Below are positions 18,008-28,217 of a DNA stretch of 64,000 nt, piece after piece. Each line of letters starts with the position of its first letter. The stretch's first letter is position 1. This DNA comes from Acinetobacter albensis (GTDB lineage Bacteria; Pseudomonadota; Gammaproteobacteria; Pseudomonadales; Moraxellaceae): assembly GCF_900095025.1 (NCBI RefSeq), contig NZ_FMBK01000009.1, forward strand, positions 112,008-176,007, given 5' to 3'. Under the pieces are notes generated by a model. It was not told where the DNA came from, made no database searches, and worked only from the letters and a program-made list of their open reading frames with translations. The position numbers were made by a program, and so were the translations under genes.

Positions 18008-18253
18008 ATGTCAGAAGCATTAATCAACCGTCTTGTTGAGTTTGCCGAATCGGGTAATCAGCAGAAAATTGTCTTGGCTGGACAAAGCCATCAAGGTTGG
18101 GTGATGGAAATTACTGAAGAAGCACTTTTAATCAGTACTGGTTTTGCTGAAAAAACGGGCGAAGATAAATGGATCCAATTTAGCCAACTTCCGCAAGCCG
18201 AGCTTTATTATTGGGATAATCAACACGACCAATGGGCCGAATTTAAACTTTAA
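18008..18253 (+). CDS. Small conserved-looking protein of unknown function
   Basis: An 81-residue acidic protein without signal peptide or membrane segment, rich in tryptophan and glutamine (VLAGQSHQGWVMEITEEALLIST, then ELYYWDNQHDQWAEF). The strand-like alternation suggests a small beta-rich fold. It is packed between the M23 lipoprotein gene (16 bases upstream) and tag (22 bases downstream) and has an AGGAA-like site before its ATG, so it is very likely a real co-transcribed gene. I do not recognise the family. Confidence 0.78.
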   Translation: MSEALINRLVEFAESGNQQKIVLAGQSHQGWVMEITEEALLISTGFAEKTGEDKWIQFSQLPQAELYYWDNQHDQWAEFKL

Positions 18254-18275
18254 AACAATTTCAGGAGCAGCAAAC

Positions 18276-18839
18276 ATGTCGATTCAACGTTGTGGTTGGT
18301 GCTCCAACGATCCGCTTTATCTCGATTATCATGACCATGAATGGGGCAAACCCAGTCGTGATGAAGCACATTTATTTGAAATGTTGTGTTTAGAAGGACA
18401 GCAGGCAGGCCTCTCTTGGATTACGGTACTGAAAAAACGTGCGTGCTATCGGCAACACTTTTTTCAATATCCAATTGCAGAATTGGCTCTATTGAAAGAT
18501 GATCAACTCGAACTTAAACTACAAGATGTTGGTCTGATTCGACATAGAGCTAAACTCAAAGCCATTCGTGACAATGCCCAAGCATGGCAAAAATTAAAGC
18601 AAGATCATATTAATGTGGTTGAATGGCTATGGAATTTTGTTGAACAACATCCTTTACGTAACGATGTGGCGGACTATCGCCATGCACCTGCTCAAACACC
18701 AACCAGCGTCGCACTGTCAAAAGCCTTAAAGAAACATGGTTTTAAATTCATCGGTCCAACCACTTGTTATGCTTTTATGCAAGCCGTGGGCATGGTCGAT
18801 GATCATGAAAACCATTGTGCATTTAAAACAGTGACATAA
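18276..18839 (+). CDS. tag: Tag, DNA-3-methyladenine glycosylase I
   Basis: The start is ATG 18276 with AGGAG ten bases upstream; the longer in-frame extension overlaps the preceding gene and has no site. The 187-residue product begins with the Tag signature CGWCSNDPLYLDYHDHEWG, giving the zinc ligands C6 and H19. The C-terminal ligands are in DDHENHC, and the conserved active-site region LCLEGQQAGLSW lies near residues 41-52. It excises 3-methyladenine from alkylated DNA. Length matches the E. coli enzyme closely. Confidence 0.95.
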   Translation: MSIQRCGWCSNDPLYLDYHDHEWGKPSRDEAHLFEMLCLEGQQAGLSWITVLKKRACYRQHFFQYPIAELALLKDDQLELKLQDVGLIRHRAKLKAIRDNAQAWQKLKQDHINVVEWLWNFVEQHPLRNDVADYRHAPAQTPTSVALSKALKKHGFKFIGPTTCYAFMQAVGMVDDHENHCAFKTVT

Positions 18840-18867
18840 TTTACAACGATAATAAAAGGATTCTCTT

Positions 18868-19893
18868 ATGAGTAATAATATCATTCATGCCTACGCAGCC
18901 ATGCAAGCAGGTGCAGAACTCGAGCCTTATCAATTTGATGCAGGAGAACTACAGCCGCATCAAGTCGAGCTCAAAGTTGAATATTGTGGATTATGTCATT
19001 CGGATGTTTCCGTTATTAATAATGAATGGAATTCTTCGGTTTATCCTGTGGTGGCAGGCCATGAAATTATCGGTACGATTACTCAACTGGGGAGCGAAGC
19101 AAAAGGCTTAACAGTGGGTCAACGTGTTGGCCTAGGTTGGACGGCAGAAAGTTGCCAAGCTTGTGATCCCTGTGTTTCAGGACAACAAGTGCTGTGTACC
19201 GGTGGCTCTACGGCAACGATTGTAGGTCATGCAGGTGGTTTTGCAGATAAAGTTCGCGCTGGCTGGCAATGGATTATCCCCCTACCAGAAAATTTAGATC
19301 CAGAGAGTGCTGGTCCATTACTGTGTGGTGGAATTACTGTATTTGATCCGCTTTTACAACATCAAATTCAGGCTACACATCATGTTGGTGTGATTGGAAT
19401 TGGTGGTTTAGGTCATATGGCGATTAAGTTATTAAAAGCATGGGGCTGTGAGATTACCGCTTTTACTTCCAGTTTAGATAAAAGTGATGAACTCAAGGCA
19501 ATGGGAGCTGACCATATCGTCAATAGTCGTGATACTGGTGCGATTAAAGCACAATATGGAAAATTTGATTTATTGCTCAGTACAGTCAACGTAACGTTGA
19601 ATTGGGCCTCGTTTATTCAGACCCTTGCACCGCACGGCACCCTTCATATGTTGGGCTTAGTACTTGAACCTTTAAAAATTAATACAGGCAGCTTAATTGG
19701 CGGTTCTAAATCGGTCACGGGTTCGCCTACAGGTTCACCTGCTGCTTTACGCCAATTATTAAAATTTGCAGCTCGTAAAAATATTGCACCGCAAATTGAA
19801 GTGTTTCCAATGTCACAATTGAATCAAGCCCTTCTACATTTACACTCAGGCAAAGCGCGTTACCGCATTGTATTAAAAGCTGATTTTATTTAA
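18868..19893 (+). CDS. Zinc-dependent alcohol dehydrogenase, cinnamyl-alcohol-dehydrogenase-like
   Basis: A 341-residue medium-chain dehydrogenase. Catalytic zinc ligands are in CGLCHSD (C near residue 37) and GHEIIG (H near 60). The structural zinc loop is C-x2-C-x2-C-x7-C ([15 protein letters not shown]). The cofactor motif G-I-G-G-L-G-H lies near residue 172. The overall pattern matches the YahK/AdhC branch that reduces aldehydes with NADPH. The specific substrate is not known. RBS AAAGGA lies just upstream. It converges on a LysR gene, with a terminator between. Confidence 0.88.
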   Translation: MSNNIIHAYAAMQAGAELEPYQFDAGELQPHQVELKVEYCGLCHSDVSVINNEWNSSVYPVVAGHEIIGTITQLGSEAKGLTVGQRVGLGWTAESCQACDPCVSGQQVLCTGGSTATIVGHAGGFADKVRAGWQWIIPLPENLDPESAGPLLCGGITVFDPLLQHQIQATHHVGVIGIGGLGHMAIKLLKAWGCEITAFTSSLDKSDELKAMGADHIVNSRDTGAIKAQYGKFDLLLSTVNVTLNWASFIQTLAPHGTLHMLGLVLEPLKINTGSLIGGSKSVTGSPTGSPAALRQLLKFAARKNIAPQIEVFPMSQLNQALLHLHSGKARYRIVLKADFI

Positions 19894-19925
19894 ATCTTAA
19901 CTTATGTATGTTTAAGACCTTTTAT

Positions 19926-19958
19926 CTGCCAAGCGATGCATCGTTTGGCAGAGTTTTT
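19926..19958 (+). terminator. Intrinsic terminator after the alcohol dehydrogenase gene
   Basis: A 13-base stem CTGCCAAGCGATG/CATCGTTTGGCAG (19926-19938 and 19939-19951) with one G-T wobble, followed by AGTTTTT. The arms abut, so the apical few bases must open to form the loop. It lies between two convergent genes. Confidence 0.75.
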
Positions 19959-19980
19959 AAAGATGAAGTATTTAAATCAC

Positions 19981-20871
19981 TTAAAGATATTTGGACAATT
20001 TCTGGGTCATAAATTCGATAAATAACCGTACACGTTTGGGTAAATGTTCTTGTCGATAATAAACAGCATGGATATGTTGATAATCAATACGAATCTGCTC
20101 TTCAAATAAAGCCACCAAACGCCCTGCACGTAAATCGTCTTCGACCAAAAAACGTGATAAGCAAGTCATCCCCACACCTTGTAAAGCCAACTGGCGAACA
20201 GTTTCACCATTGGATGCTTTAATTTTCGGATGGGCGATAAAATCTTCGCCCTTAAACTTAAGTGGCCAAGTATTTAAGTGCGTCGGTTGGCTAAAACCCA
20301 ATAATGTATGGCTGTATAACTCTGCTGAAGAATGTGGCGTTCCATATTGTGCCAAGTAATCAGGACTCGCCACGATATATAGGCGGCTCCGACACAGCAA
20401 TTTGGCATGTAAACTAGAATCATGTAACTCACCGAAACGAATCGCTAAATCAGTTTTATATTCAAGTAAATCAATTACCTGATCATGATTGTTGAGTTCA
20501 ATTTCAATATTAGGATAGAGCTGCATAAACTCATGCATCAACGGCACAATCACATGCAGCACAAAAGGTGTAGCAGAATCAATTCGTATTAGACCTGAAG
20601 TATCCGCATCGGCTTTTAATAACCCATCTTCAGCTTCAGTTAAATCGTTTAAAATTTTACGGGCTTTTGCAAGAAATAACTGCCCTTCTTGGGTAAGTTT
20701 GAGTTTTCTGGTGGTGCGCTCAAGCAAAGTGACATTTAATTTATTTTCAAGACGCTTTAAGGCACGACTTACGCCTGAAGTGGTTTGCTCTAAACGTTCC
20801 GCCGCCATCACAATAGAACCAGTATCGACAATGGTAACAAACGCATGTAACTCTTCAATTGTCGACTTCAT
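19981..20871 (-). CDS. LysR-family transcriptional regulator
   Basis: I take ATG 20871 (MKSTIEELHAFVTIVDTGS), giving 296 residues; the longer frame starts with TTG. The winged HTH occupies residues 1-60 (GSIVMAAERLEQTTSGVSRALKRLE). The LysR substrate-binding domain follows from about residue 88, with the PNIEIELNNHD and DLAIRFGELHDSSLHAKLL segments typical of the CrgA/DsdC-like subgroup. It converges with the alcohol dehydrogenase gene and has a 257-base upstream region. Its target and effector are unknown; it may be self-regulating. Confidence 0.9.
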   Translation of the reverse strand: MKSTIEELHAFVTIVDTGSIVMAAERLEQTTSGVSRALKRLENKLNVTLLERTTRKLKLTQEGQLFLAKARKILNDLTEAEDGLLKADADTSGLIRIDSATPFVLHVIVPLMHEFMQLYPNIEIELNNHDQVIDLLEYKTDLAIRFGELHDSSLHAKLLCRSRLYIVASPDYLAQYGTPHSSAELYSHTLLGFSQPTHLNTWPLKFKGEDFIAHPKIKASNGETVRQLALQGVGMTCLSRFLVEDDLRAGRLVALFEEQIRIDYQHIHAVYYRQEHLPKRVRLFIEFMTQKLSKYL

Positions 20872-21128
20872 CTTTATCCCATATATCAACGTCTAACCGA
20901 TCATATTTCATGCAAATTCATAGACTTTTTTAATCACCCTACAATGATCTAAAGCATATTTTATGCAAATACATACTTTTAAAATGTGTTCAGCTGAATA
21001 TCAAAAATTTGGCGAAACAACTGTCGTCTCTCCCATCATAAAGCCTAAAAAATGAGAGATGAAGTGCTATCTTTCCCCGAGTATAACAATTTTAAAAGTC
21101 CACCTTTGCAGACTTTTTCAGGCGTAAT

Positions 21129-21770
21129 CTAACGTAAGGCTTCCGGTAAAACAGGAACACTTGAACTTTTCCCAAGCTCTGTCTTCATTTTTTGCAACAT
21201 CTGATAAGGCTGCTGTTCCACAAACAAATTAACGAATTTTAAGGGAATAGAGCCTTCTGGATTGGCATAACCATAGGTCGAAACTTTGACTTTATTATTG
21301 GCCAGTTTCTGAAAAGTCCAATCGCCTTGATAATCGTTCAAACGGACATAATTCGGATTTTTTGCATAGCCTTTATCAATCGCTTTATTTTTAATACTAA
21401 TGATGCCTTGGGCATTTTTTTGTATTTTACCTTGCACCACTAAATCACGATCTTTTAGCGGAAAAGGAAAATCTAGCACCATATAGAGCAAAAATTCACC
21501 TTTTTTATCATCCCGAGACAGTACTTTCACACTGCCCATGTAGGGTACCCATTTGACAGCATTCTCTACATCTAAAACCAAACTGACGGCTTTTTCTATA
21601 GACGTGTCATATACCGTTTCAGCTCTGTAAGAAAACACTGGGTTTTGACTGTTTTGATAAGTCCACACTTTGATATTATTTTTATTAATACTCAAGGTCT
21701 GCTCGGCCGTTTTTGCCTGTGCTGTAGCAAACATAGCTACGGCACAGACCATCAAGATCACTTTTTTCAT
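21129..21770 (-). CDS. Secreted START/SRPBCC-fold lipid-binding-like protein
   Basis: A 213-residue protein with a Sec signal peptide (residues 1-19, ending A-Q-A). The mature part has the START-like pattern: a helical N-terminal strand, the S-I-E-K-A helix, V-K-W-V-P-Y-M-G-S, then LDFPFPLKDRDLVVQGKI and a long C-terminal helix (about residues 175-205) that would cap the ligand cavity. Proteins of this type in Pseudomonas and Acinetobacter are annotated as START-domain proteins without a proven ligand. It is encoded 57 bases downstream of dapB and may be read through from it. Confidence 0.8.
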   Translation of the reverse strand: MKKVILMVCAVAMFATAQAKTAEQTLSINKNNIKVWTYQNSQNPVFSYRAETVYDTSIEKAVSLVLDVENAVKWVPYMGSVKVLSRDDKKGEFLLYMVLDFPFPLKDRDLVVQGKIQKNAQGIISIKNKAIDKGYAKNPNYVRLNDYQGDWTFQKLANNKVKVSTYGYANPEGSIPLKFVNLFVEQQPYQMLQKMKTELGKSSSVPVLPEALR

Positions 21771-21827
21771 TCCATTGAACTTCTTATTTTAATTGGGTGG
21801 AGGCGTTATCCATTCTATTTAACTATT

Positions 21828-22658
<831 letters not shown>

Positions 22659-22935
22659 CTAATGTTGATTCTAAATTGTGCTTACTATAGCAAAACTCTG
22701 TAGCGAGACTAAGTTTCTACTTGAAAAAAGTTTAACGAAAAACTGTATTTTGTGGCTTTATCATAGATGATCAGGGGCAAATATGCGCATGATGAAGCGC
22801 TCTTAAAACTGAAGTCATCCTAGAAAACAAAACCTTAAAAATAATGCTGGAAGAGGATCTATTTTCATATCTCTGTAAACATCACTGCGCAAACTACGCA
22901 ACACCAATGCAAAAAATCATGATCAGGGAATCAAC

Positions 22936-23196
22936 ATGCATCTTCACAAATTCTTAATGGGTCTTTTCACTGTAGCTTTCATGACGAATGTCTGGGCAGA
23001 ACCTGCATTACAAGCAGGCGATACCTTGGAAAGTTTATCTAAGGTCCAGATTCGTACCACAGTTACGCCGTCCACCACGATGATGCTTGAAAACAAACCG
23101 CTTCAACAAACTATGCCAAGTTCGACTGAACAGCCAACTGAACCTGAAAATAATGTAGTCGATGTAAAAGAAATTGATGCACCGATCTTTGAGTAA
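22936..23196 (+). CDS. Small secreted protein of unknown function
   Basis: An 86-residue protein with a clear signal peptide (MHLHKFLMGLFTVAFMTNVWA, cleavage near residue 21). The mature 65 residues are acidic and low in aromatic residues, rich in T, P, E and Q, ending DVKEIDAPIFE; this looks disordered. An AGGGA site lies seven bases before the ATG. It is transcribed against both neighbours, dapB and dnaJ. The 286-base region upstream holds nothing else I can name. The family is unrecognised; the signal peptide and ribosome-binding site support a real gene. Confidence 0.68.
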   Translation: MHLHKFLMGLFTVAFMTNVWAEPALQAGDTLESLSKVQIRTTVTPSTTMMLENKPLQQTMPSSTEQPTEPENNVVDVKEIDAPIFE

Positions 23197-23276
23197 ACAG
23201 ACATGAAGTACTGATCCTTCAAGATCATTCTTCTAGTGCTATTTAAAATATAAGCATAAATTTAAAAAATAAGCAT

Positions 23277-23309
23277 AAAAAAAGGGCGGTCTTTAGACCA
23301 CCCTTTTTT
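23277..23309 (-). terminator. Intrinsic terminator after dnaJ (also usable on the plus strand)
   Basis: An 8-base GC-rich stem (23284-23291 with 23296-23303) flanked by runs of A and T. On the minus strand the one imperfect pair is a G-T wobble; on the plus strand it is a mismatch. It sits between the convergent small secreted-protein gene and dnaJ. Confidence 0.75.
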
Positions 23310-23326
23310 ACATCTCGCGGTTTGAA

Positions 23327-24442
23327 TTAATCAAACAAACCAAAAAATGATTTTTTCTTCGGTGATGATTTGCTGTCTTCACCATCCATCGTTTCTTGCA
23401 ACTCTTTCAGCAACTCACGTTGACGGGCAGTTAAATGCACGGGTGTTTCAACTACAACGCGGCAGAGTAAATCACCTTGCATACTGGTACGCACAGGTTT
23501 AACACCTTTACCTCGTAAGCGGAACATTTTACCCGTTTGAGTCCCTTCAGGAATTTTTAAACTGACACGACCATCTAAGGTTGGAATCTGAATTTCTTTA
23601 CCCAAAGCAGCATCGGCAATGCTGACAGGCACATCCATATAGAGATCCGCACCATCACGCTGGAAGATCTCGTGTTCACGTACCACGACTTCAACATACA
23701 AATCGCCTGACTGACCATCGCCAATGGCTTCGCCTTTGCCCGTTAAACGAACGCGATCGCCATTGTCTACGCCTGCAGGAATAGTCACTTCAAGCGTTTG
23801 CTGACGGTCTTTTACACCTGAACCATGACATGTATTACATGGATTCTTAATGATTTTACCTTGCCCACGACAAGTGCTACAGGTTTGCTGTACCGAAAAG
23901 AAACCTTGCTGCATACGCACTTGACCTGCGCCATGGCAAGTTTTACAGGTTTGGACATCATTTGGTGTTTTTGAACCTTTGCCATCACAGCTATCGCACG
24001 GTGCTGGTGCCGTAAAGGTAATGGTTTTTTTAATGCCTTTGACCGCTTCTTCAAGCGTTAATTCCATAACATAGCGAAGGTCTGATCCACGACGCGCACG
24101 TTGTTGACCGCGTCCACCGCCCCCACCGAAAGCGCCACCGAAAATATCACCAAACTGGCTAAAGATATCTTCTGCACTAAAACCACCGCCAAAGCCGCCA
24201 CCGCCGCCCATACCACCTTCAAAGGCGCTATGCCCCATTCGATCATACATGCTGCGTTTTTCGCTATCCGATAAAATTTCATAAGCTTCAGCAGCTTGCT
24301 TAAATTTATCTTCAGCTTCTGGGTTGTCTGGGTTACGATCTGGATGATATTTCATCGCCAACTTACGGTAGGCTTTTTTAATTTCATCATCACTAGCGGT
24401 TTTAGCGACGCCCAAAACCTCATAATAATCACGTTTAGCCAT
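23327..24442 (-). CDS. dnaJ: DnaJ, Hsp40 co-chaperone
   Basis: A 371-residue full-length type I DnaJ. The J domain has the HPD motif (residues 33-35). The Gly/Phe-rich linker lies near residues 75-115. Four CxxCxGxG zinc-binding repeats ([32 protein letters not shown]) span about 148-208, followed by the substrate-binding C-terminal domains. It stimulates DnaK ATPase and delivers unfolded clients. dnaK is not in the window. Confidence 0.97.
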   Translation of the reverse strand: MAKRDYYEVLGVAKTASDDEIKKAYRKLAMKYHPDRNPDNPEAEDKFKQAAEAYEILSDSEKRSMYDRMGHSAFEGGMGGGGGFGGGFSAEDIFSQFGDIFGGAFGGGGGRGQQRARRGSDLRYVMELTLEEAVKGIKKTITFTAPAPCDSCDGKGSKTPNDVQTCKTCHGAGQVRMQQGFFSVQQTCSTCRGQGKIIKNPCNTCHGSGVKDRQQTLEVTIPAGVDNGDRVRLTGKGEAIGDGQSGDLYVEVVVREHEIFQRDGADLYMDVPVSIADAALGKEIQIPTLDGRVSLKIPEGTQTGKMFRLRGKGVKPVRTSMQGDLLCRVVVETPVHLTARQRELLKELQETMDGEDSKSSPKKKSFFGLFD

Positions 24443-24548
24443 GTCTGGCGATGCTCCTCACGGAATTTTGATAATACTTAACTGTGGTCTGAAATTGGGG
24501 GTCAAACCAAATTTTTCAAGGGCAGTTAAGAAAAAAAGTGCAGTTCTT

Positions 24549-24932
24549 TTAAAAAACAGCTTTGTTTTTAAAAAAACGAGAGAGGCCTTTCAGCCAAGCA
24601 TTGAGTAAAAACAAAAAGGCAATCAGAGTAAATACCACACCCATCACCATACAAGCAGTGACCCAGAGCGCGCTATTCCAGTAGAAAAAAATCAATGGAA
24701 TAAACCAAAGTGCAGCAAAACAGATCAAAATAGAATAAATAGCCACATTTCGCATAATCCATAAAGCTTGGGCTTGTAACCATACTTCGGCATTCTCTGT
24801 TTGCGTGATTTTTCGTGCATACCAATAAGCAAATGCACCACCAATCACAGTAAACAAAGCTAGAAACATGAAGACATAGGAAATCGCAATGGAACGGCGA
24901 AGTCGGATTAAGTTGTCTTGCTTCATGTGCAT
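24549..24932 (-). CDS. Small integral membrane protein, function unknown
   Basis: A 127-residue hydrophobic protein with three or four predicted helices: about residues 14-37 (ending YWYARKI), 58-82 (AIYSILICFAALWFIPLIFFY) and 88-112 (LWVTACMVMGVVFTLIAFLFLL), then a basic tail GLSRFFKNKAVF. Basic residues before helix 1 (RLRRS) suggest a cytoplasmic N-terminus. Translation may begin at the third codon (24926) instead. It lies upstream of dnaJ on the same strand. The general shape recalls small DUF4870-like membrane proteins, but I cannot assign it to that family. Confidence 0.72.
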   Translation of the reverse strand: MHMKQDNLIRLRRSIAISYVFMFLALFTVIGGAFAYWYARKITQTENAEVWLQAQALWIMRNVAIYSILICFAALWFIPLIFFYWNSALWVTACMVMGVVFTLIAFLFLLNAWLKGLSRFFKNKAVF

Positions 24933-25058
24933 CTAAACCCCATTTACTACATGGTTAGTTTTTTAATATGTAGTAAATTACTTTATAGAAATGTATAAAA
25001 ATATAAGATGCTACTATATTGAAATTTTCAATATTTCGCACCTTTTATTGATAAAAAA

Positions 25059-28000
25059 TTATACTGGATGCGTATTTTTTTTCACTTTAAACCATTGTGC
25101 ATATAAAGCGGGCAAGAAGAACAGGGTTAATAGCGTTGCCACAATTAATCCCCCCATAATCGCCACGGCCATCGGCCCAAAGAAAATACTTCGTGATAAT
25201 GGAATCATGGCGAGAACCGCAGCCAATGCAGTCAGTACAATTGGACGACAACGACGCGTTGTCGCATCAATAATGGCTGACCACGAATCCTGACCAGCTT
25301 GAATATCTTGTTCAATCTGATCGATTAAAATCAATGAATTACGCATGATCATGCCCGAAAGTGCAATAGTACCGAGCATTGCTACAAAACCGAAGGGTTT
25401 ATTGAACAATAATAAAAAGAACACGACTCCAATTAAGCCCAAGGGTGCAGTTAATAAAACAATCGTGGCACGTGACATACTCTTTAATTGAATCATTAAT
25501 AATGTCATGACCACCGCCAAAAAGAACGGCATGCCTGCATTAACCGAGTTTTGTCCACGTGCAGACTCTTCCACTGTTCCGCCCACCTCGACCAAATATC
25601 CACTTGGCAATGTCGCGCGTAGTTGCTGTATTTTTTCATCCAGCTCATCGACCACGCTCGCAGGTTGTAATTTGCTGCGAATATCTGCCCGAACCGTGAT
25701 AGTCGGCAAACGATTACGATGCCAAATTAAACCATCCTCAAAACCATATTCAATCTGGGCAATTTGTGCCAAGGGTACAGATTTACCATTTGCGGTAGGT
25801 ACGGCTAAACTGGACAATGACGCCACTTCCAAACGCTCAGTTTGGTCTCCGCGTAGACGAATTTCAATGAGTTCGCGTTTTTCACGATACTGATTGATGG
25901 TTGCGCCACTAATCGAACTATTTAAAAAATTGGCTAAATCTACACTCGATACCCCTAATTGACGGGCACGATCCTGATCGATTTTCAAACGAATGACTTT
26001 GCTTGGTTCACCCCAATCTAAATGCACATTGCTGGTATTGGGATTATCCCCCACCACGGCAGCCACTTTTTGTGCCCACTCGCGGACAGAATGTAAGTCT
26101 TCACCTGAAATACGATATTGCAGTGGATAACCCACAGGCGGACCATTTTCTAACAGTGAGACGCGTGTACGTACATCAGGCAATAATTGACGAATTTGCT
26201 GATCTAAAGAATGACTAATTTCATCACGGTCATCTAAGGATGAAGCCAAAACCACAAATTGAGCAAAACTGGCTTGAGGCAATTGCTGATCGAGTGGCAG
26301 ATAAAAACGGGTTGAACCCGTACCTACATAGGCCACATAATTTTCAATACCTTCTTGGGTTGATAAGAATTTCTCCACTTTTTTTACCGCATTTTCAGTC
26401 GAAGTTAACGATGCACCTTCTTCCAGTTTTAAATCGACCAAAATTTCTGCACGGTTTGACGGAGGAAAAAACTGTTGGGGTACCAGTTTAAACATGAGAA
26501 CCGACAACACAAAAATACCTATCGTAGTCCCAATCACAGTCTTACGATAGGTCAAACAAAAATCGACCCAACTGCTAAATTTTCGATAAAACGGAGTTTG
26601 ATACGGGTCATGGGCTTCGCCTGCATGATGCACAACAGGTTGCGGAGCAGGCTGTTTACGTAAACGCGCCCAAAGCCTTTGATACCAAGGGGCTTTTTGG
26701 GACAAGTTGTTAAAATCGGGCAGCAATTTATCCCCTAGATAAGGCACAAACAGCACCGCTGCAAACCATGACACAATCAGTGCGATAGTCACCACTTGGA
26801 AAATAGAACGGGTATATTCCCCTGTACTGGAAGCTGCAGTAGCAATTGGTAAAAATCCAGCAGCGGTAATTAAGGTTCCCGTCAACATGGGAAATGCGGT
26901 GGTCTTCCATGCAAAACCAGCAGCTTCTAAGCGGCTATAACCCTGTTCCATTTTAATCGCCATCATTTCAATGGCAATAATCGCATCATCGACCAGTAGG
27001 CCTAAGGCTAAAATGAGTGCACCCAAGGAAATTTTATGCAGCCCCACATCAAACAGATGCATGCCTGCAAAAGTCATGGCGAGCACCAGTGGAATTGAAA
27101 ATGCCACCACCAATCCAGTACGAAAACCTAAAGAAAAAAAGCTAACCAGTAAAACAATAATGACGGCTTCAGCCAAAACCTTCATAAACTCATTGACACT
27201 ACGTTTCACAGCCACAGGCTGATCAGATACTTTTTTCAGCTGCATGCCTAAAGGCAAAGACTGTTGTAATTGTGCAAATTCGGTTTCGAGGTTTTTACCT
27301 AAGGCCAGAATATCGCCACCTTTACGCATGGAAACTGCAATACCAATACCATTTTCACCCATAAAACGCATACGGGGTTGAGCAGGTTCACTAAAGCCAC
27401 GATAAATTTCAGCCACATCGCCCAATTGAATGGTTTTGCCTGCCACCAAAAGTGGCATTTGCTTTAGTTCATCGACACTTTTAAGCTGTCCACTGACCCG
27501 CATTTGTATACGGTCCGTACCTGTTTCAAAGAAACCTGCGCTGGCCACAGTATTTTGTTGTTGCAGCGCTTGTTGGATGGCCGTTACAGGAATACCCAAT
27601 TGCGCAGCTTTGGTATTGGACAATTCAATCCAGATTTTTTGGTCTTGTAACCCGACCAAATTGACCTTACCGACATCTTTTACCCGTTGAAGTTGGAGTT
27701 GTAAACGGTCTGCATATTCCTTTAAAACATCGTAGCTAAAATCATGTCCAGTCAGCACATAAATATTACCGAAAGTATCGCCAAATTCATCGTTGAAAAA
27801 TGGACCTTGAACACCTGTAGGCAATTGCTGCTGAATATCACCGACTTTTTTTCGGACTTGATACCAGACATCCGGAATTTGACTCGCAGGTAAAGAATCT
27901 TTGGCAACAAAAGTAACCATCGACTCACCTGGACGCGAGTAGGCCATAATCCGTTCATATTTGCCTGTGCTCATCAGTTCTTTTTCAATACGGTCCGTGA

Positions 28001-28217
28001 CCTGTAATGAAACCTCTTCAGCCGTTGCACCGGGCCAATATGTTTGAATCACCATGACTTTAAAGGTAAATGGCGGATCTTCGCTTTGCGCCAATTTGGA
28101 ATAGGATACGATACCAACAATGCCTAAAAGCAACATGAAATAAAGGATCAAACCTTTATTTTTAAGTGCCCACTCAGATACGTTAAAATTCATGGCCGAT
28201 TTAATCGTTGGCTTCAT
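25059..28217 (-). CDS. RND-family multidrug efflux inner-membrane transporter
   Basis: The 1052-residue product has the full AcrB-type architecture: helix 1 near residues 19-39, a large periplasmic loop, helices 2-6 near 345-480, helix 7 near 560, a second periplasmic loop, and helices 8-12 near 885-1045. The proton-relay aspartate pair is visible in GLLVDDAIIAIEM (near residue 408). It should work as a trimer with the adjacent membrane fusion protein; no outer-membrane channel gene is present here. The ATG overlaps the MFP stop (ATGA). The divergent TetR probably controls it. It is distinct from the well-known AdeB-type pumps; substrates unknown. Confidence 0.94.
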   Translation of the reverse strand: MKPTIKSAMNFNVSEWALKNKGLILYFMLLLGIVGIVSYSKLAQSEDPPFTFKVMVIQTYWPGATAEEVSLQVTDRIEKELMSTGKYERIMAYSRPGESMVTFVAKDSLPASQIPDVWYQVRKKVGDIQQQLPTGVQGPFFNDEFGDTFGNIYVLTGHDFSYDVLKEYADRLQLQLQRVKDVGKVNLVGLQDQKIWIELSNTKAAQLGIPVTAIQQALQQQNTVASAGFFETGTDRIQMRVSGQLKSVDELKQMPLLVAGKTIQLGDVAEIYRGFSEPAQPRMRFMGENGIGIAVSMRKGGDILALGKNLETEFAQLQQSLPLGMQLKKVSDQPVAVKRSVNEFMKVLAEAVIIVLLVSFFSLGFRTGLVVAFSIPLVLAMTFAGMHLFDVGLHKISLGALILALGLLVDDAIIAIEMMAIKMEQGYSRLEAAGFAWKTTAFPMLTGTLITAAGFLPIATAASSTGEYTRSIFQVVTIALIVSWFAAVLFVPYLGDKLLPDFNNLSQKAPWYQRLWARLRKQPAPQPVVHHAGEAHDPYQTPFYRKFSSWVDFCLTYRKTVIGTTIGIFVLSVLMFKLVPQQFFPPSNRAEILVDLKLEEGASLTSTENAVKKVEKFLSTQEGIENYVAYVGTGSTRFYLPLDQQLPQASFAQFVVLASSLDDRDEISHSLDQQIRQLLPDVRTRVSLLENGPPVGYPLQYRISGEDLHSVREWAQKVAAVVGDNPNTSNVHLDWGEPSKVIRLKIDQDRARQLGVSSVDLANFLNSSISGATINQYREKRELIEIRLRGDQTERLEVASLSSLAVPTANGKSVPLAQIAQIEYGFEDGLIWHRNRLPTITVRADIRSKLQPASVVDELDEKIQQLRATLPSGYLVEVGGTVEESARGQNSVNAGMPFFLAVVMTLLMIQLKSMSRATIVLLTAPLGLIGVVFFLLLFNKPFGFVAMLGTIALSGMIMRNSLILIDQIEQDIQAGQDSWSAIIDATTRRCRPIVLTALAAVLAMIPLSRSIFFGPMAVAIMGGLIVATLLTLFFLPALYAQWFKVKKNTHPV

